A stretch of 38,269 nucleotides of DNA from DASWJZ01 sp964487455 (GTDB lineage: Bacteria > Pseudomonadota > Alphaproteobacteria > Rhizobiales > Afifellaceae): NCBI GenBank assembly GCA_964487455.1, contig CAZARE010000145.1, forward strand, positions 1 through 38,269, given 5' to 3'. The translations under genes and the position numbers were made by a program. How positions within the stretch are numbered: the stretch's first letter is position 1; each line of letters starts with the position of its first letter. Below the pieces are notes generated by a model that saw only the letters and a list, made by a program, of their open reading frames with translations, had not been told where the DNA came from and made no database searches. Positions 1 through 6,553 of this stretch are shown piece by piece.

Positions 1-2432
1 GCCTGGTTCAGGATGGCGGCGGTCTCCACCATTTCGACCATAAAAGTTGATCGCCCGCGCGCCAGATCGTCGGCGGCGCCGACGCGGGAGAAGAGCGCGT
101 CCACCACGCCGATATGGGCTGAGCGCGCCGGCACGAACGAGCCTGCCTGCGCCAGGATCGCGATCAGCGCGTTCTGGCGGAGGAACGTCGACTTCCCCGC
201 CATATTCGGCCCGGTCAGCAGCCAGATGCGCCCGGGTTCGGCTTCGCCACTTGCCGCGGCGCTTGAACCCTCTCCCCGGGAGGGAGAGGGGGCCCCTTTT
301 GCTTGCGAAAGGGACGGGAGCGGGGCCGCTGCGCGACCGGCCTCGGCGCCTGAACGAAGGGCAGCGCTGCGATCGGGCGGCGGCAGCAGATCGTCGACCT
401 CCCCCTCTCCCGGTCGGCTCCGGCGACCACCCTCCCCCTCAAGGGGGGAGAGTTCGCGGGTTCCGCCCAGATCACAATCGTTCCCGACGAAGCTCTGGCC
501 GTCGGCGCGCAGCGCCTGCTCGACCACGGCATGCCGCCCGGCCTCGATCCGGAACGCCAGGCTGGTGTCGACCTTCGGCCGCACGTAGTCTTCCGCGGCC
601 GAGAGCTCCGCCAGCGCCGTCGCCACGTCGATCTCGGCGAGCGCCTCAGCCGCGGCGCGGATCGCCTTCTCCTCCGCCGCGATCCGGGCGGCGAGGTCGT
701 CGAACACGCCGAGCTCGATGGCGCGCGCCCGCTCCGCGGCACTGGCGATCTTCTCCTCAAGCTCCGCCAGCTCCGTCGTGGTGAAGCGCATGGCGTTCGC
801 CATGGTCTGCCGATGGATGAATTTCTGATCGCCGCCGTTTGCCTGCTGCGCCCCGCTCATCAGCGATTGCGCCTGGCCGGTGGTTACTTCCACGAAATAG
901 CCAAGCACGTTGTTGTGCCGGATCTTGAGCGCGCGGACGCCGGTCGCCTCGGCGTAGCGCGCCTGCAGCGAGGCGATGACGCGCCGGCTCTCGTCGCGGA
1001 GCCGCCGCGCCTCGTCGAGCGCGGGCTCGTAGCCGGTGCGCACGAAGCCGCCGTCGCGCTTCAGAAGCGGTAGATCGTCGGCCAGCGCGCCGGCGAGCGT
1101 CGCCGCCAAGTGCGGCGGCACTTGGCCCAGGCGGACGCCAAGTCGGAGGGCCGGGGGAGCCACCGCACGGTCTCCGCCATGTGGGCCGCTCACCTGGTCC
1201 ACCGTGTTTTGCAACTTGTGGTAAATAGTATGTGAACGCTCGGCGCCGGCGCGGATCGTGTCGAGGTCGCGCGGCCCGCCGCGTTCGAGCGCCAGCCGCG
1301 ACAGCGCCCTCAGCATGTCCGGCACGGCGGAGAGCTCGGCGCGGATGGCGGCGCGAAGCTTCGCGCGCTCCAGGAAAAACTCCACGAGATCAAGGCGTTC
1401 GGCGATCGCCGCCGGATCGGTCAGAGGGTTCGCGAGGCGCTCGGCGAGGAGCCGGGAGCCGGCCGCCGTCTCGGTCCGGTCGATGGCGGCGATCAGGCTT
1501 CCGGCGCGGCCGCCGGAGATCGCCCTGAAGAGCTCCAGATTGGCCCGCGTCGCCGCGTCGATTCGCATGGAATCTCTGTCGCTTAGCCGCTTCGGGGGCT
1601 CGATCGGCGGACGCCTGGCGATCTGCGTCTTGTCGATATAGGCGATGAGCGCCCCAGCGGCCGACAGCTCCGCGCGGGAGAAATTCCCGAAGGCGTCCAT
1701 GGTCTTGACGCCGAAGAGCGCGGCGAGCCGCGATTCCGCCTGAGCGGCGTCGAAGAAGGCGGCGGGAAGCGGCGTCAGCGCCGCCTCTATCATGTTGAGC
1801 GCGCTTCGGATCTCGTCGTCGTGCGCCAGCCGCTCGGGAGCGAGCACCTCGCGCGGCTCGATGCGCGCCAGCATCGCCGAGAGCCCGTTCGGGCCGCATT
1901 CTGAGACGCGGAACGCGCCCGTCGAGATGTCCGCCCAGGCGAGCGCGTGCCGGGCGCCCCCGTCGCTTCCGGCGGTGCGCGTCAGCGCCGCCAAGTAGTT
2001 GTTGCGATTGGACTCTAGGAGCCCCTCCTCGGTGATGGTGCCGGGGGTTACGAGGCGCGTCACCGCGCGGCGGACGACCGACTTCGGGCCGCGCCGCTTG
2101 GCCTCCCTGGGGTCCTCCGTCTGCTCGCAGACCGCGACGCGGTGGCCGAGCGCGATCAACTTCTGCAGGTAGTCGTCCGCCGCGTGCACCGGGACCCCGC
2201 ACATGGGGATCTCCTCGCCCAGGTGGCGGCCCCTCTTGGTGAGCGCGATGCCGAGCGCGCGCGAGGCCGTCGCCGCATCCTCAAAGAACAGCTCGTAGAA
2301 ATCCCCCATGCGATAGAAGAGCAGGCAATCCGGATTGGCAGCCCTAATCTCGATATATTGCTGCATCATGGGCGTGACGTGCCCCGACGCAGGGTCACGC
2401 GGTTCGCCGTCGGGGGGCCCGCTTCTGTTCAT
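1..2432 (-). CDS. mutS: DNA mismatch repair protein MutS (C-terminal part lies outside the window)
   Basis: MutS recognises mismatches and small loops in new DNA and uses ATP to recruit MutL. The frame is open from an ATG at 2432 to the left edge, giving about 810 residues. The mismatch-binding Phe-Tyr-Glu lies at residues 45-47 (GDFYELF) in domain I. The Walker A motif GPNMAGKST is at residues 741-749 (186-212). The window ends just after Walker A and the following helix, so Walker B and the C-terminal part are missing here. Two stretches look foreign to the family. About 65-70 residues rich in Gly, Pro, Arg and Ser sit between FVGNDCDL and GRIWLLTGPN, where homologs have only a few residues. 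A Gly/Pro/His-rich stretch also lies in the lever/clamp region, ending near the inverted repeat at 1105-1126. Neither breaks the frame. The gene is divergent from sppA, with a 138-bp spacer. Confidence 0.96.
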   Translation of the reverse strand, partial: MNRSGPPDGEPRDPASGHVTPMMQQYIEIRAANPDCLLFYRMGDFYELFFEDAATASRALGIALTKRGRHLGEEIPMCGVPVHAADDYLQKLIALGHRVAVCEQTEDPREAKRRGPKSVVRRAVTRLVTPGTITEEGLLESNRNNYLAALTRTAGSDGGARHALAWADISTGAFRVSECGPNGLSAMLARIEPREVLAPERLAHDDEIRSALNMIEAALTPLPAAFFDAAQAESRLAALFGVKTMDAFGNFSRAELSAAGALIAYIDKTQIARRPPIEPPKRLSDRDSMRIDAATRANLELFRAISGGRAGSLIAAIDRTETAAGSRLLAERLANPLTDPAAIAERLDLVEFFLERAKLRAAIRAELSAVPDMLRALSRLALERGGPRDLDTIRAGAERSHTIYHKLQNTVDQVSGPHGGDRAVAPPALRLGVRLGQVPPHLAATLAGALADDLPLLKRDGGFVRTGYEPALDEARRLRDESRRVIASLQARYAEATGVRALKIRHNNVLGYFVEVTTGQAQSLMSGAQQANGGDQKFIHRQTMANAMRFTTTELAELEEKIASAAERARAIELGVFDDLAARIAAEEKAIRAAAEALAEIDVATALAELSAAEDYVRPKVDTSLAFRIEAGRHAVVEQALRADGQSFVGNDCDLGGTRELSPLEGEGGRRSRPGEGEVDDLLPPPDRSAALRSGAEAGRAAAPLPSLSQAKGAPSPSRGEGSSAAASGEAEPGRIWLLTGPNMAGKSTFLRQNALIAILAQAGSFVPARSAHIGVVDALFSRVGAADDLARGRSTFMVEMVETAAILNQ
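265..455. repeat. Composite palindromic element inserted in frame in mutS
   Basis: The element contains three hairpins. CCCTCTCCC (268-276) pairs with GGGAGAGGG (282-290). CCCTTT (294-299) pairs with AAAGGG (308-313). CTCCCCC (432-438) pairs with GGGGGAG (444-450). The two ends form imperfect terminal inverted repeats: GAACCCTCTCCCC at 265-277, and GGGGAGAGTTC at 445-455 read on the other strand. The element is translated as part of MutS without a stop. Short GC-rich hairpins of this kind are, from family knowledge, common between genes in Hyphomicrobiales; finding one inside an essential-type ATPase domain is unusual. The exact edges are inferred. Confidence 0.75.
1105..1126. repeat. Perfect 9-bp inverted repeat inside mutS
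   Basis: GCCAAGTGC (1105-1113) and GCACTTGGC (1118-1126) are perfect inverted repeats around a 4-nt loop. They lie in a part of mutS that encodes an unusually Gly/Pro/His-rich piece of the lever/clamp region. This may be the remnant of a second, more degraded palindromic element, or a chance consequence of GC-rich coding sequence. Confidence 0.5.
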
Positions 2433-2570
2433 AGCAGCGAGGCTAGCAGAGGCGGCGGGCAGCGGGCCAGAAGAGCCTCGCCGCCTCCTGCCGTGCGTGC
2501 AGGCCGAGGGCGCCGCTTGCTCCCTGCGACGCCGCCCTGCTAGTGCGGGTGGAAATCTGGAGATCAAGCC

Positions 2571-3530
2571 ATGGACACGGAAGCGATCCTGGAACGCCGG
2601 CGTCTCAGAAGGCGGGCGAGCTTCTGGCGCGTCTCAGCCATCGTGATCCTCGCCGCGGCCGTCGCGGCGGTGGCCTTCTCGGTGTGGGATGTGAAGGGGG
2701 CGGAGGGTAGGGGCCATGTTGCCGAGATCAAGATCGATGGCTTTATCCCCACCCGGCCCGCGGCGGTCGAGCTGATCGAGAAAGCAGCGGAGGCAAGCTC
2801 CGCCAAGGCCATTTTGCTGCACATCAATTCCGGCGGCGGCGCCGCGAGCGGCGGGGAGGCTCTCTACCGCGCCATCCGCCTCGCTTCGGAAAAGAAGCCG
2901 GTGGTTGCGCTCATCGACGGCGTTGGGGCTTCGGCTGCCTACATGGCTGCCATCGCCGCCGATCGGGTGGTGGCGCGGGAGACCGCCATCACCGGCTCAA
3001 TCGGCGTCATCTTCCAGTACGCGCATTTCGAGGAGCTGCTCCAGAAGATCGGGGCCGAATACGAGGAGATCAAGAGCGCGCCGCTGAAGGGCGAGCCATC
3101 GATCTTCAGGGAGCCGGATCCGGCGGCCGAGGCCATGGTCAAGTCGGTGGTCGACGATACCTACGAGTGGTTTGTAGGATTGGTCGCTGAGCGCCGAAAC
3201 TTGCCCTCCGCCGCGGCCCTCCGGCTCGCCGACGGCCGCATCTTCACTGGCCGTCAGGCGCTTGAGCACTCACTTATCGACGCGGTCGGGGGAGTTCAGG
3301 AGGCGCGCGCCTGGCTGGCCTCCAGCAAAGGGATTTCCGAAGATCTGCCGAAGCGCGAATGGAAGAACGACCAGCCGCTCCTGTCGGTGTTTTCCGCCGA
3401 CGCGATTGCGGCGTTCGCCAGGCTGATCGGCCTCGATCTGGGCTCCGTGCCGATTTTGCCGCAAAGGCTTGTAGTTGACGGACTTTTGTCGGTTTGGCAG
3501 GCTCCGGCGATCGGGCGATCCGATCGCTAG
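2571..3530 (+). CDS. sppA: Signal peptide peptidase SppA (S49 family, short form)
   Basis: This 319-residue inner-membrane serine protease should degrade cleaved signal peptides. Residues 1-17 are basic and are followed by one membrane anchor (about 20-40), which leaves the catalytic domain in the periplasm. The likely nucleophile is Ser121 in GASAAYM, followed by the family motif TGSIGVI near 141-147. The likely general base is Lys173 in the stretch LKGEPS. The length fits the single-domain form rather than the doubled E. coli protein. The ATG start follows a weak purine-rich stretch. It is the first gene of a tight run with ihfB and a LapA-domain gene, an arrangement common in Hyphomicrobiales. 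Confidence 0.93.
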   Translation: MDTEAILERRRLRRRASFWRVSAIVILAAAVAAVAFSVWDVKGAEGRGHVAEIKIDGFIPTRPAAVELIEKAAEASSAKAILLHINSGGGAASGGEALYRAIRLASEKKPVVALIDGVGASAAYMAAIAADRVVARETAITGSIGVIFQYAHFEELLQKIGAEYEEIKSAPLKGEPSIFREPDPAAEAMVKSVVDDTYEWFVGLVAERRNLPSAAALRLADGRIFTGRQALEHSLIDAVGGVQEARAWLASSKGISEDLPKREWKNDQPLLSVFSADAIAAFARLIGLDLGSVPILPQRLVVDGLLSVWQAPAIGRSDR

Positions 3531-3541
3531 GGGGGCCGGCG

Positions 3542-3826
3542 GTGATCAAATCGGAGCTCATTGAGCGGATTGCGCAACGCAATCCGCATCTCTACCAGCG
3601 CGATGTGGAGCACATCGTCAACGCGATTCTTGAGGAGATCGTGGCGGCGCTTGCGCGCGGCGACAGGGTCGAGTTGCGCGGCTTCGGGGCATTCTCCGTA
3701 AAGAACCGGCCGGCGCGCATGGGGCGGAATCCCCGGACCGGCGAGCAAGTCGTCGTGTCGGAGAAGTACGTGCCTTTCTTCAAGACAGGGAAGGACATGC
3801 GCGAACGCCTCAACGCCGGAGGCTGA
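3542..3826 (+). CDS. ihfB: Integration host factor subunit beta
   Basis: This 94-residue HU/IHF-fold DNA-bending protein forms a heterodimer with IhfA, encoded elsewhere, and acts in recombination, replication and promoter architecture. Family hallmarks are visible: the N-terminal IKSELIERIA, the stretch RGDRVELRGFGAFSVK, and the DNA-intercalating beta-arm motif GRNPRTGE, then VPFFKTGKDMRERLN. I place the start at GTG 3542 because the protein then begins with the family's usual sequence. An upstream in-frame start at 3494 would add 16 atypical residues and overlap the end of sppA. The stop is followed one base later by the TTG start of the next gene, which suggests coupled translation. Confidence 0.95.
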   Translation: MIKSELIERIAQRNPHLYQRDVEHIVNAILEEIVAALARGDRVELRGFGAFSVKNRPARMGRNPRTGEQVVVSEKYVPFFKTGKDMRERLNAGG

Positions 3827-3827
3827 G

Positions 3828-4190
3828 TTGCTTGGCACGCTCGGCACGATTCTGAAATGGGCGATATTGCTGCCTGTGCTGATCGCTGTCCTGCTGCTTG
3901 CCGTCGCCAACGACCAGACCGTGACCGTTCACCTCAATCCCTTCGACACGGACGATCCTGTGCTCAGGCTCGATCTTGCGCTATATCAGATCGCCTTCTT
4001 CGTTTTCGCGCTTGGCACGCTAGTGGGAGCGCTCGTCGCCTGGCGTAGCCAGCGCAAACATTGGCGGCGCGCCCGCGAGCGAGGACGGGATGCGGCGCTC
4101 TGGCAGGCGCGCGCCGAGTGGTCAGAGCGGACGGCCAAGGAGGGGCCGTCGCAATCCACCGGCTTGCTTCCGCGTCCGGAGCGTGGCTAG
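3828..4190 (+). CDS. LapA-domain (DUF1049) inner-membrane protein
   Basis: This is a small protein of 120 residues with two membrane helices (about 9-27 and 49-70). They are separated by a short loop that contains the family-typical stretch NDQTVTVHLNPF. A basic, charged cytoplasmic tail follows. It matches the lipopolysaccharide assembly protein A domain family; in E. coli the related LapA works with LapB in LPS quality control, but the role in alphaproteobacteria is not established. The TTG start at 3828 lies one base after the ihfB stop, which supports co-translation. In many relatives trpF and trpB come next; here an ornithine cyclodeaminase-type gene follows instead. Confidence 0.85.
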   Translation: MLGTLGTILKWAILLPVLIAVLLLAVANDQTVTVHLNPFDTDDPVLRLDLALYQIAFFVFALGTLVGALVAWRSQRKHWRRARERGRDAALWQARAEWSERTAKEGPSQSTGLLPRPERG

Positions 4191-4202
4191 GCGCATGGCG
4201 CA

Positions 4203-5171
4203 ATGCGTGTCGTCACGGCCAACGATCTTGCGCGCATCTTCACTTTTCCGACGCTGATTGAGGCGCTCCGGCGCGCCTTCCAGAGTGAGATGGTCATTCC
4301 GGTGCGCCATCATCACACGATGGCGCGCCCGGGGAAGGCCGACGCGACGCTGCTTCTCATGCCTGCGTGGACCAACGGCGCGAAAAACGGCGAATGCTAT
4401 GTCGGGGTGAAGATTGCCACGGTCTATCCCGACAATGCCACCCGCGGCCTGCCAAGCGTCTCGGCAAGTTACGTCCTGATGGCCGGCCAGACCGGCGAGC
4501 CGCTTGCCCTGATCGACGGAAGCGCGCTGACCCTTTGGCGTACGGCCGCCGCCTCGGCTCTCGCCGCTTCCTATCTGGCGCGCCAGGATGCAAGCCGCCT
4601 CGTCATGGTCGGCGCCGGCGCGCTCGCGCCCTATCTCATCGAGGCGCATGCGAGTGTCCGCGCCATCGAACGGGTCGCGATCTGGAACCGTACTCCAGGC
4701 CGGGCCGGGAAGCTTGCCGCCAGCTTCGCGGGGCGTCCCTTCGCCGTAGAGGCGGTGGCGAATCTCGAGCCGGCGGTCCGCGCCGCCGACCTCGTCTCTT
4801 CGGCCACCCTGGCACGCGAGCCGCTGGTGAAAGGCGAGTGGCTGAAGCCCGGCGCACACCTTGATCTGGTCGGCGCCTTTACGCCCACAATGCGCGAGAG
4901 CGACGACGCGGCCATCGCTCGGGCCAGCGTCTATGTCGACACGCACGCGGGCGCGCTAAAGGAAGCAGGCGACATCGTTCATGCCATCAAAGCTGGTGTC
5001 ATCGGAGAGCACGACTTACGCGGGGATTTGTTCGATCTCTGCCGCGGCGAGGTCGCCGGCCGACGATCGGCGGAGGAGATCACCCTCTTCAAGTCGACCG
5101 GGACTGCGCTTGAGGACTTGGCAGCGGCGTCGCTGGCGATTGCCGGCGAGCTTGCCTCGCCGGACGAGTGA
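4203..5171 (+). CDS. Ornithine cyclodeaminase / mu-crystallin family protein
   Basis: The protein has 322 residues and the typical family fold: an N-terminal dimerisation and substrate part, then a Rossmann domain with the nucleotide-binding loop MVGAGALAPYL near residues 138-148. The Lys in VGVKIATVYPDN matches the family substrate-binding Lys, and the stretch GAFTPTMRESDD carries the conserved catalytic Asp. Family members include ornithine cyclodeaminase, archaeal-type alanine dehydrogenase and ketimine reductases. The substrate cannot be assigned from the sequence. No proline or ornithine genes are nearby. The ATG at 4203 gives the natural family N-terminus (VVTANDLARIF); an upstream ATG at 4195 is out of frame. 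The gene lies 12 nt after the LapA-domain gene. Confidence 0.88.
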   Translation: MRVVTANDLARIFTFPTLIEALRRAFQSEMVIPVRHHHTMARPGKADATLLLMPAWTNGAKNGECYVGVKIATVYPDNATRGLPSVSASYVLMAGQTGEPLALIDGSALTLWRTAAASALAASYLARQDASRLVMVGAGALAPYLIEAHASVRAIERVAIWNRTPGRAGKLAASFAGRPFAVEAVANLEPAVRAADLVSSATLAREPLVKGEWLKPGAHLDLVGAFTPTMRESDDAAIARASVYVDTHAGALKEAGDIVHAIKAGVIGEHDLRGDLFDLCRGEVAGRRSAEEITLFKSTGTALEDLAAASLAIAGELASPDE

Positions 5172-5238
5172 GGCGGTAACCGATGGGTTGGCAGCGCCTG
5201 CGGTTTCTTGCGACATTCCAGGCGAGAGGAGGCGCATC

Positions 5239-5748
5239 ATGACGAGGCTCATCCGTTCGCTGACGCCGCTCGGCCTGATCTTGGTCCTTGCGGTGGCGCT
5301 TTCGGCCTGTCGTACCGCAGGGGAGAAATCCAACTACGATCCGGCAGCGCACCAAAGTGCGGTGGCCATGAAATCGCAGACGCTCTCATTGATGGCGAGG
5401 TCGGGCGAAACGTTTTCGCGACTCGGTCCGGAAGTCGAGGCCGTCAATGCCGGGCTGGAGGAGGCTCATCGGCTGGCGGCGGCCGCGCCCGACAACGAGA
5501 TAGTCGCCGCCGAGTGGGCGGCGATGAAGGACCCGGGGCACGATCTTTATGGCGGGTTCGTCAGGCGCTGGCAGGCAAGCGGCACGCTCAATCAGGCGAC
5601 GCGCGACGCCGCGATGGACCGCGTGTCGGCGCGCTTCAACTACCTCCTCTGCCTGGAGGCGGCGAAGAAGTCCACCAGAGGCGGGATCTGCACGCCGCCG
5701 GGCGCGGCGGAGCCCGAAGCGTCCGAGCCGGCTGCCGCATCCGGCTGA
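5239..5748 (+). CDS. Putative lipoprotein, function unknown
   Basis: This 169-residue protein has a clear lipoprotein signal: MTRLIRS, then a hydrophobic stretch ending in the lipobox LSAC near residue 25. The mature part is mostly helical and alanine-rich, with a disordered Pro/Glu/Ala-rich tail. I recognise no domain. I chose the ATG at 5239 because a strong ribosome binding site (GAGGAGG) lies just upstream and because the signal peptide then starts directly. A longer in-frame reading from 4981 overlaps the previous gene and would destroy the signal peptide. The gene lies between the cyclodeaminase-family gene and the leader of rimP. Confidence 0.85.
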   Translation: MTRLIRSLTPLGLILVLAVALSACRTAGEKSNYDPAAHQSAVAMKSQTLSLMARSGETFSRLGPEVEAVNAGLEEAHRLAAAAPDNEIVAAEWAAMKDPGHDLYGGFVRRWQASGTLNQATRDAAMDRVSARFNYLLCLEAAKKSTRGGICTPPGAAEPEASEPAAASG

Positions 5749-5761
5749 ATAGACGGCCGGA

Positions 5762-5792
5762 GCGGGCTCGGAACAAAACGGCCCCGACCCGC
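5762..5792 (+). terminator. Hairpin downstream of the lipoprotein gene, possible terminator
   Basis: GCGGG-c-TCGG (5762-5771) can pair with CCGA-CCCGC (5784-5792) around a 12-nt A-rich loop, with a single bulged base. It lies 13 nt after the lipoprotein stop. There is no U-tract, so it may slow decay or support factor-dependent termination rather than act as an intrinsic terminator. Confidence 0.35.
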
Positions 5793-5814
5793 CGCGTGCG
5801 CCGTTGGATTCGCA

Positions 5815-5863
5815 AGAACGGGGAATTTCCCGTTCGAACCGCGGAATTCCTGCTTGAATTCCG
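5815..5863. repeat. Two adjacent AT-centred palindromes in the rimP leader
   Basis: GAACGGG and CCCGTTC flank an AATTT-centred loop (about 5815-5834). Just after that, CGGAATTC (5842-5849) pairs with GAATTCCG (5856-5863) around CTGCTT. Both sit in the 231-bp space upstream of rimP. They could be RNA hairpins in the leader or binding sites for a dimeric protein; the sequence alone does not decide. Confidence 0.5.
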
Positions 5864-5910
5864 TGCCCTCGCGGCCTATATCGGCGGCAACACATCTCGA
5901 GTTGAAATCG

Positions 5911-5942
5911 AGAGTGGGTCCCCCGGGGCCCGCTCTTTTTTG
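5911..5942 (+). terminator. Strong intrinsic terminator or attenuator upstream of rimP
   Basis: AGAGTGGGTCC (5911-5921) pairs almost perfectly with GGGCCCGCTCT (5926-5936), giving 11-12 bp with two G-T pairs. The stem is followed by TTTTTT ending at 5941. It lies only about 38 nt before the rimP ATG. Nothing obvious between it and rimP looks like a promoter. It may therefore act as an attenuator within the rimP-nusA leader, or close the upstream lipoprotein transcript. Confidence 0.8.
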
Positions 5943-5979
5943 TTGCCCGAAGCGCGCACGCGCGGAGGCGAGAGGCTGA

Positions 5980-6549
5980 ATGGACGACCGCCGCCTGACG
6001 CGAGAGACCGGGCTGGAGGCCCGCATCGCTCATATCGTCGAGCCGATCGCAAGGGATCTTGGCTTCGAACTGGTGCGCGTGAAGGTCTCCGGTCTCAACG
6101 GCATGACCGTGCAGATCATGGCCGAGCGCCCGGATGGCACAATGACGGTGGAGGATTGCAAGCGTCTCTCGCGGGACGTTTCTCCGGCCTTGGACGTCGC
6201 CGATCCGATCAATCGCGAATACAACCTGGAAGTCTCCTCGCCCGGCATCGACCGCCCGCTCACCCGCCTGAAGGATTTCGAGCTCTGGGCCGGCCACGAG
6301 GCGCGGATCGAGATGGAGCACCCAGTCAATGGCCGCAAGCGTTTCCGTGGCGCGCTCATCGGCGTGAACGAGGGAGCGGCTGGAATTCGGCTTCTCGACG
6401 CGACCGAAGCGGGGGACGTGTGGCTGCCGATCGATGCGATCGCCGAGGCCAAGCTTATGTTGACCGACACACTCATCAAGGCGCCCCACGGCGCTGACGC
6501 TGTCCGGCCGAACGGCTCGGGCGGCTCAAATTCACCTGAACGGAGCTGA
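5980..6549 (+). CDS. rimP: Ribosome maturation factor RimP
   Basis: RimP helps mature the 30S subunit, probably around the binding of S12 and other late proteins. The 189-residue protein has the usual N-terminal alpha/beta domain and the conserved YNLEVSSPGIDRPL motif at about residues 85-98, followed by the C-terminal Sm-like barrel. A Gly/Asn/Ser-rich tail ends the protein. It is the first gene of the nusA operon, with nusA starting 4 nt after its stop (GGAGC upstream). A strong hairpin with a T-tract stands 38 nt upstream of the ATG and may control the operon. Confidence 0.95.
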   Translation: MDDRRLTRETGLEARIAHIVEPIARDLGFELVRVKVSGLNGMTVQIMAERPDGTMTVEDCKRLSRDVSPALDVADPINREYNLEVSSPGIDRPLTRLKDFELWAGHEARIEMEHPVNGRKRFRGALIGVNEGAAGIRLLDATEAGDVWLPIDAIAEAKLMLTDTLIKAPHGADAVRPNGSGGSNSPERS

Positions 6550-6553
6550 AGCA

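Noticed and set aside
1..2432. mutS as a pseudogene because of the odd inserted sequence
   Set aside because: The frame stays open through both atypical stretches and conserved motifs before and after them are intact; truncation is due only to the window edge.
4981..5238. Upstream extension of the lipoprotein gene
   Set aside because: It overlaps the cyclodeaminase-family gene and would hide the clear signal peptide and the GAGGAGG ribosome binding site at 5239.
5831..5842. GTTCGAACC resembling a tRNA T-loop
   Set aside because: No matching acceptor, D-arm or anticodon stem on either strand; the sequence is part of a palindrome.
5386..6489. Open frame antisense to the lipoprotein gene, leader and rimP
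   Set aside because: It spans an intrinsic terminator and two genes, lacks a ribosome binding site and has no family features.
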